This document shows, piece after piece, positions 49,682 through 57,924 of a stretch of DNA of 64,000 bases; the stretch's first letter is position 1; the number at the start of each line of letters is the position of its first letter. The DNA is from Pseudonocardia cypriaca (GTDB lineage Bacteria; Actinomycetota; Actinomycetes; Mycobacteriales; Pseudonocardiaceae): positions 558,001-622,000 of the forward strand of contig NZ_VFPH01000001.1 of the NCBI RefSeq assembly GCF_006717045.1, in the 5' to 3' direction. A program made the translations under genes and the position numbers. The notes beneath the pieces were generated by a model, which worked only from the letters and a program-made list of their open reading frames with translations, was not told the DNA's origin and searched no databases.

Positions 49682-50175
49682 GTCGCGTCCCCCGGAGTCG
49701 CCTGCGTGGTCTCGGTGAGCAGGCGGGCCAGCTCCACGGCCGCGTGCTCGTCGAGACCACGGATCTTGACCGGGCCCCGGGCGGACGCAGTGGTGACCGT
49801 GACGCTCGCGAGCTTCAGCAGCTGCTGCAGCGGCCCGTGCTCGGTGTCAACGGTCTGCACCCGCGAGATCGGCGCGATCCGCCACTCGCGCACCAGCCAG
49901 CCGGAGAGCGTGTACACCGCCTCCGGGGTGACCTCCCAGCGGTGGATGCGGTAGAGCAGCAGCGGCACGGTGATCCCGTACGCGAGCCCGACCAGCACCG
50001 TCAGGACGGTCGTCGCCACGAGCCAGCCCGGCGCGTCCTCGGCGAGCACCAGGAGCACGACCGCCTGCGGGACGGTGAGCGCGAGCACCGTGAGCAGGGC
50101 GCGCAGCCGCCACCACCGCACGGCGCGCGGGCTCACCTGGTGGGCAGGTGGACGTAGCGGCAACGCGATCGCCAT
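49678..50175 (-). CDS. Bacterial PH-domain membrane protein (YdbS-like)
   Basis: A 165-residue partner of the larger PH protein. Two helices (LLTVLALTVPQAVVLLVLA and LVATTVLTVLVGLAYGITVPLLLY) precede one bPH2 domain, RWEVTPEAVYTLSGWLVREWRIAPISRVQTVDTEHGPLQQLL. The ATGA overlap with the following gene indicates a co-translated YdbS-YdbT pair. Confidence 0.9.
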   Translation of the reverse strand: MAIALPLRPPAHQVSPRAVRWWRLRALLTVLALTVPQAVVLLVLAEDAPGWLVATTVLTVLVGLAYGITVPLLLYRIHRWEVTPEAVYTLSGWLVREWRIAPISRVQTVDTEHGPLQQLLKLASVTVTTASARGPVKIRGLDEHAAVELARLLTETTQATPGDAT

Positions 50176-50227
50176 GCCAGGAGTCTGCCTGCTGGCGCGA
50201 GCGGTGCGGATTCGGCGCGCGCGGCGC

Positions 50228-51100
50228 CTACCGGTCGACCGGATGGACGGCGGTGGCCTCGAGCGACTGCCACGGTGACGGGTCCGTGCCGCAGGACAGC
50301 GGGCGCGGGCCGCCGACGATCGGTGCCACGTCCACGGCCCAGCTCCGTCCGTCGCGGGCCGAGACGAGCGCGCCGTCGGGCGTGTCGGTGACCTGGAGGG
50401 CGTCGGCGTCGCGCAGGCCCGTGGCGGCGCGGACGGCCAGTTCGGCGACCTGCCCGGCGGGTGACCAGGTGCTGCGGCCCCGGCACAGCGTGGTGTCGAC
50501 CTCGCCGGGGAAGGCGGCCTTGCGGGCGGCGATCGCGGTGGCGGGGTCGAGCCGGCCGTAGGCGTAGCCGGTGGGGAGCACCAGCGCGGTGGGCGCGAAC
50601 CGGTGGCCGCCGAGGTGGCTGCACTCCCACACGTGCTGCTCGCCGGCGTCGACCGCGGAGAGGGCGAGCGCGCGCCCGTCCACCGCGCAGCAGCGGTCGC
50701 GCCTGCCGTGGGTGCACACCAGCAGCAGCGGGTCGCGCACCGGCGTGCCGGGCAGCGGTTCGTCGGGCCCGGGCAGCTCGAGACCCACGAGGTCCTCCGG
50801 GCCGTCGACGGTGAACGTGGTGACGCGGGAGGCGTCGGGCGAGGTGTCGGCGAGGAACACGCGCAGGGCCGCGCCCCGCTCCCCGCGACGGCCGGGCCTG
50901 CGGATCAGCAGCAGGCGCCAGCCCGGGGTGGTGGCGAGGGCCGCGAGCGCAGGCTCCGGGTGGGTGGTCAGGTCGCTCGGCCACGAGCCGCGCTGCTCGA
51001 CGCACACCCAGCGGCGGGCGACCGGCGCGGTGCCGGCGAGCGGCTCGTCGCGGGCGAGCGCGAGAAGGCTGCAGCGCTGCCACCTCGCGTCGGGGTCCAC
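50228..51100 (-). CDS. Sucrase/ferredoxin-like protein 2, iron-regulated
   Basis: A 290-residue paralogue of the protein at 32042. It keeps the cysteine set: RCSLLALA near residue 10, VCTHGRRDRCCAVDG near 118-132 and WECSHLGGHRFAP near 153. The C-terminal half is shorter and ends in a normal sequence, without the repeat-derived tail. A 19-bp IdeR/DtxR-like iron box lies 10 nt before the GTG, and TACTGT ends 6 nt before the GTG, implying a leaderless, iron-repressed message. A role in iron metabolism, such as ferric reductase-like electron transfer, is inferred from that. Confidence 0.85.
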   Translation of the reverse strand: MDPDARWQRCSLLALARDEPLAGTAPVARRWVCVEQRGSWPSDLTTHPEPALAALATTPGWRLLLIRRPGRRGERGAALRVFLADTSPDASRVTTFTVDGPEDLVGLELPGPDEPLPGTPVRDPLLLVCTHGRRDRCCAVDGRALALSAVDAGEQHVWECSHLGGHRFAPTALVLPTGYAYGRLDPATAIAARKAAFPGEVDTTLCRGRSTWSPAGQVAELAVRAATGLRDADALQVTDTPDGALVSARDGRSWAVDVAPIVGGPRPLSCGTDPSPWQSLEATAVHPVDR

Positions 51101-51109
51101 CCCCGAACA

Positions 51110-51128
51110 GTACCTAAGCCTTACCTAA
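51110..51128 (-). promoter_or_regulatory. IdeR/DtxR-type iron box
   Basis: Minus-strand TTAGGTAAGGCTTAGGTAC matches the 19-bp consensus TTAGGTTAGGCTAACCTAA at 14 positions, with the left half-site intact. It overlaps the presumed -10 (TACTGT, 51107-51112), the right place for repression by iron-loaded regulator. Confidence 0.7.
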
Positions 51129-51147
51129 CTCTGATGGGTGACACCTC

Positions 51148-52764
51148 TCACGCCGAACCCCGCAGCTCGCGGTGCACCACCTTGCCGGTGGCGTTGCGGG
51201 GGAGCTCGTCGACGAACTCCACGTCCCGCGGCACGGCGAACCGGCTCAGCTCGGCGCGCACCCAGCCCCGGACGTCGTCGGCGTCCACCTGTGCGCCCGG
51301 CTCCAGCACCACGTACGCGGCGAGCCGCTGGCCGTACTGCTCGTCGGGAACGCCCGTGACGGCTGCCTCGCGCACCTCCGGCCTGGCCGCGATGAGCTCC
51401 TCGACGGGACCGGGGTGCACGTTCTCGCCGCCGGAGACGATCATGTCGTCGGCCCGCCCGGTGAGGTGCAGCAGCCCGCGCTCGTCGAGGCGGCCGACGT
51501 CGCCGGTGCCGATCAACCGCCCGAGCCGCTCGACGTCGACCCCGTCGCGGGTGTAGCCGGCGAACGGCATGTCGTTGTGGACGAACACGCGGCCCTCGGT
51601 GCCGAGCGCTACCGGGCGGTCGTCGTCGCCGAGGATCACCAGCCGGGTGCCGGCAGGTGCGCGACCGGCCGTGCCGGGCGCGGCGCGCAGGTCGCCCGGC
51701 CTCGCGATGCTCACCCACGAGACCTCGGTTGAGCCGTACAGGTTGTAGAGGATCTCGCCGAAGCGGTCCATGAACGTGGTGGCCAGCTCGGCGGGCAGCG
51801 CGGACCCGCTCACCGCGACGATCCGCGGGCGGTGCGCCGACCAGGCCTTCTCGAGCTCGGCCGCGGGCAGTTCGAGCACCCGCTGCAGCATCACCGGCAC
51901 CGCGAAGACGGCGTCGACCCGGTTCTCCTCTGCGATCCGCATGAACTCGCCGGGGGAGTACCTGCGGGCGAGCACGACCGGGGCCCCGTGCAGCACGGCC
52001 AGCTGCAGCGCCGCGAACCCCCAGGTGTGCAGCAGGGGAGCGGCGATGAGCGCGGCTTCGCCTGCCCGCAGCGGGATCGCCGAGAGGATCGCGGCGGCCG
52101 GGGAGAGGTTGTGCACCGGCGGGCGCCGGGCGCCCTTCGGCGTGCCGGTGGTGCCGGACGTCAGCACGATCGTGTGCCCGGTGGGCGGGCGCCGCGGCAG
52201 CGGGCCGGGGCCGTCGAGATCGCCGAGCTCGGTGTCCCTGACGACGCGGACGTGCTCCGGGAGACCGGCGAGCGCCGCGCCGAACTCCTCGTCGGCCACC
52301 ACGGTGTGCAGGCGCAGCTCCTCGGCGACCTCACGGAGCTGGCCGGCCGACAGCCCGACGTTCAGCAGTACGGCATCGGCCCCCAGCTTGCCCGCGGCGA
52401 CCTGGCCGCCGATCGCGCCGCGGTGGTTGCGGCACAACAGGCCGACGCGCGTGCCCGGTCCGACGCCGCACGCCGCCAGTCCGCGCGCGACCGCGTCCGT
52501 CCAGGTCGCCAGCTCGGCGAAGGTGAGCGCGCCCGCGTCGTCGACGACGGCCGTGCGGTCCGGGTGCCGCGCCGCGCCCGCCGCGTAGCCGGCCGTGATC
52601 GTCAGGCCGTAGCGGGCGAGGGCCGCGGTCATGCCGAACAGCCGGTCCGGGCGGATCGGCCGGACCACGCCGGATCGGGTCAGCGCCACCACCGCCCGCG
52701 CCGATCCGACCGCCTGTTCCGTCGCTGACCTCGCCGCCTCGATCACTCGTCCGATGTCGACCAC
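51148..52764 (-). CDS. Acyl-CoA synthetase (FadD-like, AMP-forming)
   Basis: A 538-residue ANL-superfamily enzyme that adenylates a carboxylic acid and couples it to CoA. Core motifs are TIVLTSGTTGTPKGARR (P-loop), YNLYGSTEVSW, TGDVGRLDERGLLHLTGRADDMIVSGGENVHPGPVEE (hinge) and LPRNATGKVVHREL (catalytic Lys). The GTG start at 52764 (VVDIGRVIEAARSATEQA) precedes an N-terminal helical extension of about 40 residues. Likely substrate is a medium- or long-chain fatty acid. No beta-oxidation partners lie beside it. Confidence 0.93.
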   Translation of the reverse strand: MVDIGRVIEAARSATEQAVGSARAVVALTRSGVVRPIRPDRLFGMTAALARYGLTITAGYAAGAARHPDRTAVVDDAGALTFAELATWTDAVARGLAACGVGPGTRVGLLCRNHRGAIGGQVAAGKLGADAVLLNVGLSAGQLREVAEELRLHTVVADEEFGAALAGLPEHVRVVRDTELGDLDGPGPLPRRPPTGHTIVLTSGTTGTPKGARRPPVHNLSPAAAILSAIPLRAGEAALIAAPLLHTWGFAALQLAVLHGAPVVLARRYSPGEFMRIAEENRVDAVFAVPVMLQRVLELPAAELEKAWSAHRPRIVAVSGSALPAELATTFMDRFGEILYNLYGSTEVSWVSIARPGDLRAAPGTAGRAPAGTRLVILGDDDRPVALGTEGRVFVHNDMPFAGYTRDGVDVERLGRLIGTGDVGRLDERGLLHLTGRADDMIVSGGENVHPGPVEELIAARPEVREAAVTGVPDEQYGQRLAAYVVLEPGAQVDADDVRGWVRAELSRFAVPRDVEFVDELPRNATGKVVHRELRGSA

Positions 52765-52833
52765 CGAGCCAGTGTCTCTCAGCGGACCGGGTGGGTCAGG
52801 TCGTGGACCGGGCGATCGCCGAGGGTTCGGGGA

Positions 52834-52891
52834 AGGTTCAGGAAAGCCACATTCAGGGCTTTGCAGGCCCGGAAAGTGGCTTTCCTGACCT
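52834..52891. terminator. Hairpin repeat, GCCACnTTC family (copy 3)
   Basis: Left arm AGGTTCAGGAAAGCCAC (52834-52850) pairs with GTGGCTTTCCTGACCT (52876-52891) with a single bulged T; the loop holds an additional GGGC/GCCC pairing. It begins 1 nt past the stop of the GT39 gene. Same family as the hairpins at 1346 and 28405. Confidence 0.65.
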
Positions 52892-52892
52892 A

Positions 52893-54827
52893 TCAGCGCT
52901 GTTGCGTCAGGTCGTACACCGTGGTGCCGCCGACCGTCATCGGCGTGAAGTTCTCCTGCACCCACAGGCCGATGCGGTGCGCGTCGTCGCTGCCGCCGCT
53001 GCCGGTGTTGCTGCGGCCCGCCTCCCCGATGAAGTAGTGGATCCTGCCCTCGGCGACGAGCTGCTGGAACCCCGCGAGCGTGGGGAAGGGGTCGGTGCCG
53101 TTGAACCCGCCGAGTGCCATCACCGGTTCGCCGCTCGCGAGCTGGTAGCCAGCTGCGCTGTTGGAGCCGATCGTGGCGGCGGCCCAGGTGTGGACGCCCG
53201 CGTCGCGTTGCAGGAGCGCGGTGAGCTCGGCGGGCGGGGTCGGGGCGCCCAGCAGGTTGCCGCCGATCATGAATCCCTCGCCGCGCATGCCCGGCCCACC
53301 GGGTCCGGGTGCGCCGACGAGCACGCGGCCGTCCGGCCCGCCTCGCACGCCCATGCCGCCCATCCGTGCCTCCCGCGGCCCGGAGGACGGGATGGCGCCG
53401 GTGTGCGGTGTGGCGGCCGTCGCGATCGACCAGCCGGCGGGCGCCGCGAGCGCCGCCACCACCGCGACGGCGACCAGGCCCGCACCGGCCCGGCGGCCGA
53501 GGCGGTGCACACCGAGCAGCCCGGCGGCGCCGAGCAGCCCGGCGACGAGCACGGTCCAGGCGAGCCACGGCTGCCAGCCGGCCCGGTTCAGGAGCACGAA
53601 CGCCCACCCGACCGTGCCGGCGAGCACCAGTGCGAGCACCACCCGCGCGGCGACCTCGACGCGCCGCCGCCAGAGCTCCACCGCGCCGATGCCGACCAGC
53701 GCGCCGATCGCAGGCGCCAGCACCACCTGGTAGTAGCTGTGGAAGATCCCGGCCATCAGGCTGAAGACGAGCGTGGTGACGACGAGCCAGCCGCCCCAGG
53801 CGAGCGCCGCGGCGCGGGTCCGGCCGGTGCGCGGCTCGCGGCGCGTCCACCACAGCAGCGCGACGAGGAGCACCAGCGCGGCGGGCAGCAGCCAGGAGGC
53901 GTCGCCCGCGTAGCTGCCGGTGAACAGGCGGGTGAGCCCGGTCGGTCCCCAGCTGCCGCCGCCCGCCCCCATCCCGCCGGGCACGACGCTGCCGACCTCG
54001 TCCCCGGTGAGGCGACCGAGGCCGTTGTAGCCGAGCACCAGCTCGAGCACGCTGTTCGTCTGCGACCCGCCGATGTAGGGCCGGGCGTCGACCGGCCACA
54101 GCTCGACCGCGAGCACCCACCAGCCCGCGCTGACGAGCATCGCGACGCCCGCGAGCAGCAGGTCGCGCACCCGGCGCCCGATGCCGACGGGTGCGGCCAG
54201 CAGCCAGACCGCGGTGAGCGCGGGCAGCACGAGGAAGGCCTGCAGCATCTTGGCCAGGAACCCGAACCCGATGAGCACACCCGCCAGCACCAGCCAGCGC
54301 GTACGTCCCGCCTCGACCGCGCGCAGCACCGCGTACGTCGCGCCGACCAGCAGCAGCGTGAGCAGCGCGTCCGGGTTGTTGAACCGGAACATCAGCACGG
54401 CAACCGGCGTGAGCGCCAGGACGGCGCCGGCCAACAAGCCGGCGGCCGCGCCCGCGGTGCGGCGCACCGCCGCGTACAGCAGCGCGACCGTGGCGACGCC
54501 CATCAGCGCCTGCGGCACGAGGACGCTCCAGCTGCTCAGCCCGAACAGCCGCACCGACAGGCCGGTGACCCACAGCGCGGCGGGCGCCTTGTCCACGGTG
54601 ATCGCGTTCGCCGCGTCGGAGGAGCCGAAGAACCACGCCGTCCAGCTCTGGGCCCCGGCCTGCGCGGCGGCCGAGTAGAACGCGTTGGCCCAGCCGGACG
54701 CGGACAGGCCCCACAGGTAGAGCACCGCCGTGCCGGCGAGCAGCCCGGCCGTCCACGGCCACTGGCGCCGCCGCGGGACGGGAGTGGCAGGGACCGGCTC
54801 GGTGCGAACGGAGATCGAGGTGGCCAC
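52893..54827 (-). CDS. GT39 (PMT/ArnT-like) glycosyltransferase, copy A
   Basis: A 644-residue polytopic GT-C enzyme. An early loop, ASGWANAFYSAAAQAGAQSWTAWFFGSSDAANAITVDKAPAALWVTGLS, carries the acidic catalytic-site residues of dolichyl-phosphate-mannose-type transferases, followed by about 11 helices. After residue 460 a Gly/Pro-rich linker leads to an extracytoplasmic domain ending TVGGTTVYDLTQQR. The GTG at 54827 is chosen for its GGGTCGAG site. The donor should be a polyprenyl-phosphate sugar. A paralogue lies at 59113. Confidence 0.88.
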   Translation of the reverse strand: MATSISVRTEPVPATPVPRRRQWPWTAGLLAGTAVLYLWGLSASGWANAFYSAAAQAGAQSWTAWFFGSSDAANAITVDKAPAALWVTGLSVRLFGLSSWSVLVPQALMGVATVALLYAAVRRTAGAAAGLLAGAVLALTPVAVLMFRFNNPDALLTLLLVGATYAVLRAVEAGRTRWLVLAGVLIGFGFLAKMLQAFLVLPALTAVWLLAAPVGIGRRVRDLLLAGVAMLVSAGWWVLAVELWPVDARPYIGGSQTNSVLELVLGYNGLGRLTGDEVGSVVPGGMGAGGGSWGPTGLTRLFTGSYAGDASWLLPAALVLLVALLWWTRREPRTGRTRAAALAWGGWLVVTTLVFSLMAGIFHSYYQVVLAPAIGALVGIGAVELWRRRVEVAARVVLALVLAGTVGWAFVLLNRAGWQPWLAWTVLVAGLLGAAGLLGVHRLGRRAGAGLVAVAVVAALAAPAGWSIATAATPHTGAIPSSGPREARMGGMGVRGGPDGRVLVGAPGPGGPGMRGEGFMIGGNLLGAPTPPAELTALLQRDAGVHTWAAATIGSNSAAGYQLASGEPVMALGGFNGTDPFPTLAGFQQLVAEGRIHYFIGEAGRSNTGSGGSDDAHRIGLWVQENFTPMTVGGTTVYDLTQQR

Positions 54828-54900
54828 CCGCTCGACCCTGCAGCCCGGTTCTGTGGACCCGCGGTGGCCGAGCTGTGCGCCCGCTGTGGGGCAAGGCGCC

Positions 54901-54970
54901 ACTTCACAGACCCAGCACCGGCTTCACACAGGGCCGGCCCTGTGCGAAGCGCGTACGCGGTCTGTGAAGT
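54901..54970. repeat. 70-bp nested palindrome (20-bp period), copy 2
   Basis: Outer perfect 12-nt arms ACTTCACAGACC (54901) and GGTCTGTGAAGT (54959-54970) enclose inner 14-nt arms, CTTCACACAGGGCC (54922) and GGCCCTGTGCGAAG (54936), with one mismatch and no loop. Units repeat at 20 nt on each side. Same length and architecture as 7602-7671. It starts 6 nt past the kinase stop at 54977. Confidence 0.7.
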
Positions 54971-54976
54971 CCTCGG

Positions 54977-56386
54977 TCAGGCGCCGGAGCGGGGGAGCCG
55001 GACCGTGAACTCCGTGCGCCCCGGCCTGCTCGCGGCGTCCACCGAGCCCCCGTGCGCCGCAACCACGGCGCGGACGATCGCCAGGCCGAGGCCGGTGCTG
55101 CCGTTGTCCCGGGAGCGGGAGGTCGAGCCGCGGGCGAACCGCTCGAAGATGTGGGGCAGCAGCCCGGGGGCGATGCCCGGGCCGTCGTCGGTGACCGAGA
55201 GCAGGGCACCCGATGGCTCCGCCGTGAGCGTGACCGTCACGTTCGTGCCCGCCGGAGTGTGCGTGCGGGCGTTCGCCAGCAGGTTGGCGAGCACCTGCGC
55301 CAGCCGCGAGCCGTCGCCGGGCACCACCACCGGCTCGTCGGGCACGGAGAGCTGCCAGCGGTGGTCCGGACCGGCCGCGTGCGCGTCGGCCACCGCGTCG
55401 ACGACGAGCCGGGCGAGGTCGACCTCGCCGCGTTCGAGGGGCCGGCCCGCGTCGAGGCGGGCCAGCAGCAGCAGGTCCTCGACGAGCCCGGTCATCCGCT
55501 CGGTCTGCGAGGCGATGCGGGTGAGCGAGTACTCGACGTCCGGGGAGAGCTCCTCCCGGCGGGTGAGCTCGGTGTAGCCGCTGATCGCGGCGAGCGGGGT
55601 GCGCAGCTCGTGGCTCGCGTCGGCGATGAACTGGCGCAGCTGCACCTCGCTCTCGTGGCGCGCCTCGAGGGCCGATCCGACGTTGTCGAGCATCCGGTTG
55701 AGCGCGCCGCCGACCTGCCCCACCTCGGTGCCCGGGTCGGCGTCCGGCACGCGCTCGACCAGCGAGACCTCGCCGCGGTCGAGCGGCATCACGCTCACCC
55801 GCGCTGCTGTCGCCGCGACCCGCTCCAGCGGCCGCAGCTCCCGCCGGACGACCATCGCGGCCGCGACGCCCGCCCCGGCGATCGTGATGCCGGTGACGAC
55901 CAGCTCGATGATCACGAGACCGGTGACGATCGCCTCCACCGGGGCCAGCGGCAGTCCGCTGACGACGGTGTCGCCCAGCGGCGTGCTGCTGGCCACCAGG
56001 CGGTAGTCGCCGAGCTCGCCGAGGTCGACGCTGCGCGGAGGCCGCCCTTCCGGCAGGGACGCGAGGTCGCGGTACTCCGAAGCGGGCACCGGCCGGGGGT
56101 CGGCGCCGAACGGGAACACCGTCGCGGTCACCACGCTGCCGTTCCGGACGATCGCGGTGAGGGTGTCGGGGGGCCGGGGGCCGCGTTCGGGCAGCATCAG
56201 GGTGGGCGGGGAGCCGATCTCGGCGCGGATGAGGACGCGACTGGAGGCGCGCACGTCGCCGTCGAGGCGTTCGATGAGGAAGTGGCGCAGCGCGATCGTC
56301 GTCGCGACGCCGATGAGCGCCGATGCGATGGCCAGCAGCAGCACCGTGGTGGCCACCAGCCGGGTCCGCAGGGAGCGGTGCCTCAC
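54977..56386 (-). CDS. Sensor histidine kinase (TrcS/MprB-like)
   Basis: A 469-residue kinase. The GTG at 56386 gives a GTGA overlap with the regulator. TM1 covers about residues 8-33, then an extracytoplasmic domain to about 150, TM2 (GLVIIELVVTGITIAGAGVAAAMV), HAMP, HisKA with His in IADASHELRTPLAAISGY, and HATPase with NLLANARTHTPAG (N), DDGPGIAPGLLPHIFERFAR (G1/F) and GSTGLGLAIV (G2). It works with the OmpR-type regulator upstream. The signal is not evident. Confidence 0.94.
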   Translation of the reverse strand: MRHRSLRTRLVATTVLLLAIASALIGVATTIALRHFLIERLDGDVRASSRVLIRAEIGSPPTLMLPERGPRPPDTLTAIVRNGSVVTATVFPFGADPRPVPASEYRDLASLPEGRPPRSVDLGELGDYRLVASSTPLGDTVVSGLPLAPVEAIVTGLVIIELVVTGITIAGAGVAAAMVVRRELRPLERVAATAARVSVMPLDRGEVSLVERVPDADPGTEVGQVGGALNRMLDNVGSALEARHESEVQLRQFIADASHELRTPLAAISGYTELTRREELSPDVEYSLTRIASQTERMTGLVEDLLLLARLDAGRPLERGEVDLARLVVDAVADAHAAGPDHRWQLSVPDEPVVVPGDGSRLAQVLANLLANARTHTPAGTNVTVTLTAEPSGALLSVTDDGPGIAPGLLPHIFERFARGSTSRSRDNGSTGLGLAIVRAVVAAHGGSVDAASRPGRTEFTVRLPRSGA

Positions 56387-57123
56387 CCGCCCGCCGCCGG
56401 CTTGAGCACGTACCCCGCCCCGCGGACGGTGTGGATCATCGGGGCGCGGCCGGCGTCGATCTTCTTGCGCAGGTAGGACACGTAGAGCTCGACGACGTTG
56501 GACTGGCCGCCGAAGTCGTAGTTCCACACGCGGTCGAGGATCTGGGCCTTCGAGAGCACGCGCTTCGGGTTGCGCATGAGGTAGCGCAGCAGCTCGAACT
56601 CGGTGGCGGTGAGCTCGATCAGGTCGTCGCCGCGGCGCACCTCGTGGCTGTCCTCGTCGAGCACGAGATCGCCGACCACCAGCTCGGAGCCCTGCCGGGC
56701 CGCCGTCATCCGGGAGCGGCGCAGCAGCCCCCGCAGCCGCGCGACCAGCTCCTCGAGGCTGAAAGGCTTCGTGACGTAGTCGTCTCCGCCTGCGGTCAGC
56801 CCGGCGACGCGGTCCTCGACGGCGTCGCGCGCGGTGAGGAACAGCACCGGCACCTCCGGGCTCTCGCCCCGCAGCCGGCGCAGCACCTCGAGGCCGTCGA
56901 AGTCGGGGAGCATCACGTCGAGCACGACGGCGTCGGGACGGTGCTCCCGCGCGATGCGCACGGCCGTGGCTCCGTCGGGGGCCGTCCGCACGTCCCATCC
57001 CTCGTAGCGCAGCGCCATCGAGAGCAGCTCCGACAGCGACGCCTCGTCGTCGACCACCAGGACCCGGATCGGACCACCGTCGGCACGCCGCAGCTCAGGC
57101 CCGGTGTCCCGCATCGTCGCCAT
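56383..57123 (-). CDS. OmpR-family response regulator (TrcR/MprA-like)
   Basis: A 246-residue regulator. The receiver has VDDEASLSELLSMAL, phospho-Asp in DAVVLDVMLPDFDG and Lys in YVTKPFSLEELVAR. The winged helix carries ELTATEFELLRYLMRNPKRVLSKAQILDRVWNYDFGGQSNVVELYVSYLRKKID, ending RGAGYVLKPA. The ATG at 57123 is used; a second Met is 9 nt later. Directly repeated AACCTGTG-type sites lie 40-85 nt upstream and could mediate autoregulation. Confidence 0.95.
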   Translation of the reverse strand: MATMRDTGPELRRADGGPIRVLVVDDEASLSELLSMALRYEGWDVRTAPDGATAVRIAREHRPDAVVLDVMLPDFDGLEVLRRLRGESPEVPVLFLTARDAVEDRVAGLTAGGDDYVTKPFSLEELVARLRGLLRRSRMTAARQGSELVVGDLVLDEDSHEVRRGDDLIELTATEFELLRYLMRNPKRVLSKAQILDRVWNYDFGGQSNVVELYVSYLRKKIDAGRAPMIHTVRGAGYVLKPAAGG

Positions 57124-57165
57124 GCTAGCCAGGCTCGCGCGCGCGGCTGTGGACCCGATGGGCGG

Positions 57166-57207
57166 AACCTGTGTGAAACCTGTGCGCCTTCGATGGAACC
57201 TGCGCGC
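57166..57207. promoter_or_regulatory. 11-bp direct repeats, possible OmpR-type regulator site
   Basis: AACCTGTGTGA (57166-57176) is followed at once by AACCTGTGCGC (57177-57187), and a third copy, AACCTGCGCGC, begins at 57197. An 11-bp step is the spacing used by OmpR/PhoB-type dimers. The site lies between the regulator gene and the divergent DUF2461 gene. Confidence 0.5.
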
Positions 57208-57258
57208 CCTCGGCGTCGTCCATGCCGGTCATCACGAGCCGACCGACAGGAGGACGAC

Positions 57259-57915
57259 ATGTTCACCGGATGGCCGAGCGATGCCACGGCGTTCCTCGCC
57301 GAGATCGATGCCGACAACACGCGCGAGTTCTGGGCGGCGAACGGCCACCGCCACGCCACCGCCGTGCACGGGCCGATGCGTGCGCTCGCCGCGGAGCTGG
57401 AACCCGAGTTCGGGCCGATCAGGGTGCTGCGCGCCCACCGCAACCGACGCTTCCGCCCCGACACCCCGCCCTACCGCACCGATACCGGCGGGGTGGCCGC
57501 CAGTCCGGGCGGTGCGGCCCGCACGGTCGTGCTGTCGGCCACCGCCCTGACCACCGCGGTGGGGCACTGGACGTTCGACCCCGGTCAGCTGCGCCGCTAT
57601 CGCGTCGCGGTGCTCGACGAGCCCGGCGAGGAGCTGGTGGAGCTGCTCGCCGGGCACCAGGTCGACCGGCGGCGCTCCCTGCGCGGCCTGCCCCGCGGGT
57701 TCAAGGGCGACCACGCGCGGATCGACCTCCTGAAGCTGCTCGGGCTGCAGGTGGTCACGACGAGACCGGCGGGCGGGTGGCTCTCCACGCCCGAGCCGCT
57801 CGAACGGGTCCGGGCGGCGTGGCGGGCGGCGGCGCCGCTGGTGGCGTGGCTGGACGAGCACGTCGGCCCGGCCGACCCGGTGCCGCCCCGGCCGCGGCCG
57901 GCACCGTCGACCTAG
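57259..57915 (+). CDS. DUF2461 protein
   Basis: A 218-residue protein of the DUF2461 (TIGR02453-like) family: MFTGWPSDATAFLAEIDADNTREFWAANGHRH, GPIRVLRAHRNRRFRPDTPPYRTDTGG and LRGLPRGFKGDHARIDLLKLLGLQVVTTRP are characteristic. The ATG has AGGAGG 5 nt upstream. No enzymatic role is established. It is divergent from the OmpR-type regulator, with candidate binding repeats between them, so it may be a target of that system. Confidence 0.87.
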   Translation: MFTGWPSDATAFLAEIDADNTREFWAANGHRHATAVHGPMRALAAELEPEFGPIRVLRAHRNRRFRPDTPPYRTDTGGVAASPGGAARTVVLSATALTTAVGHWTFDPGQLRRYRVAVLDEPGEELVELLAGHQVDRRRSLRGLPRGFKGDHARIDLLKLLGLQVVTTRPAGGWLSTPEPLERVRAAWRAAAPLVAWLDEHVGPADPVPPRPRPAPST

Positions 57916-57924
57916 GGCGGGGCG

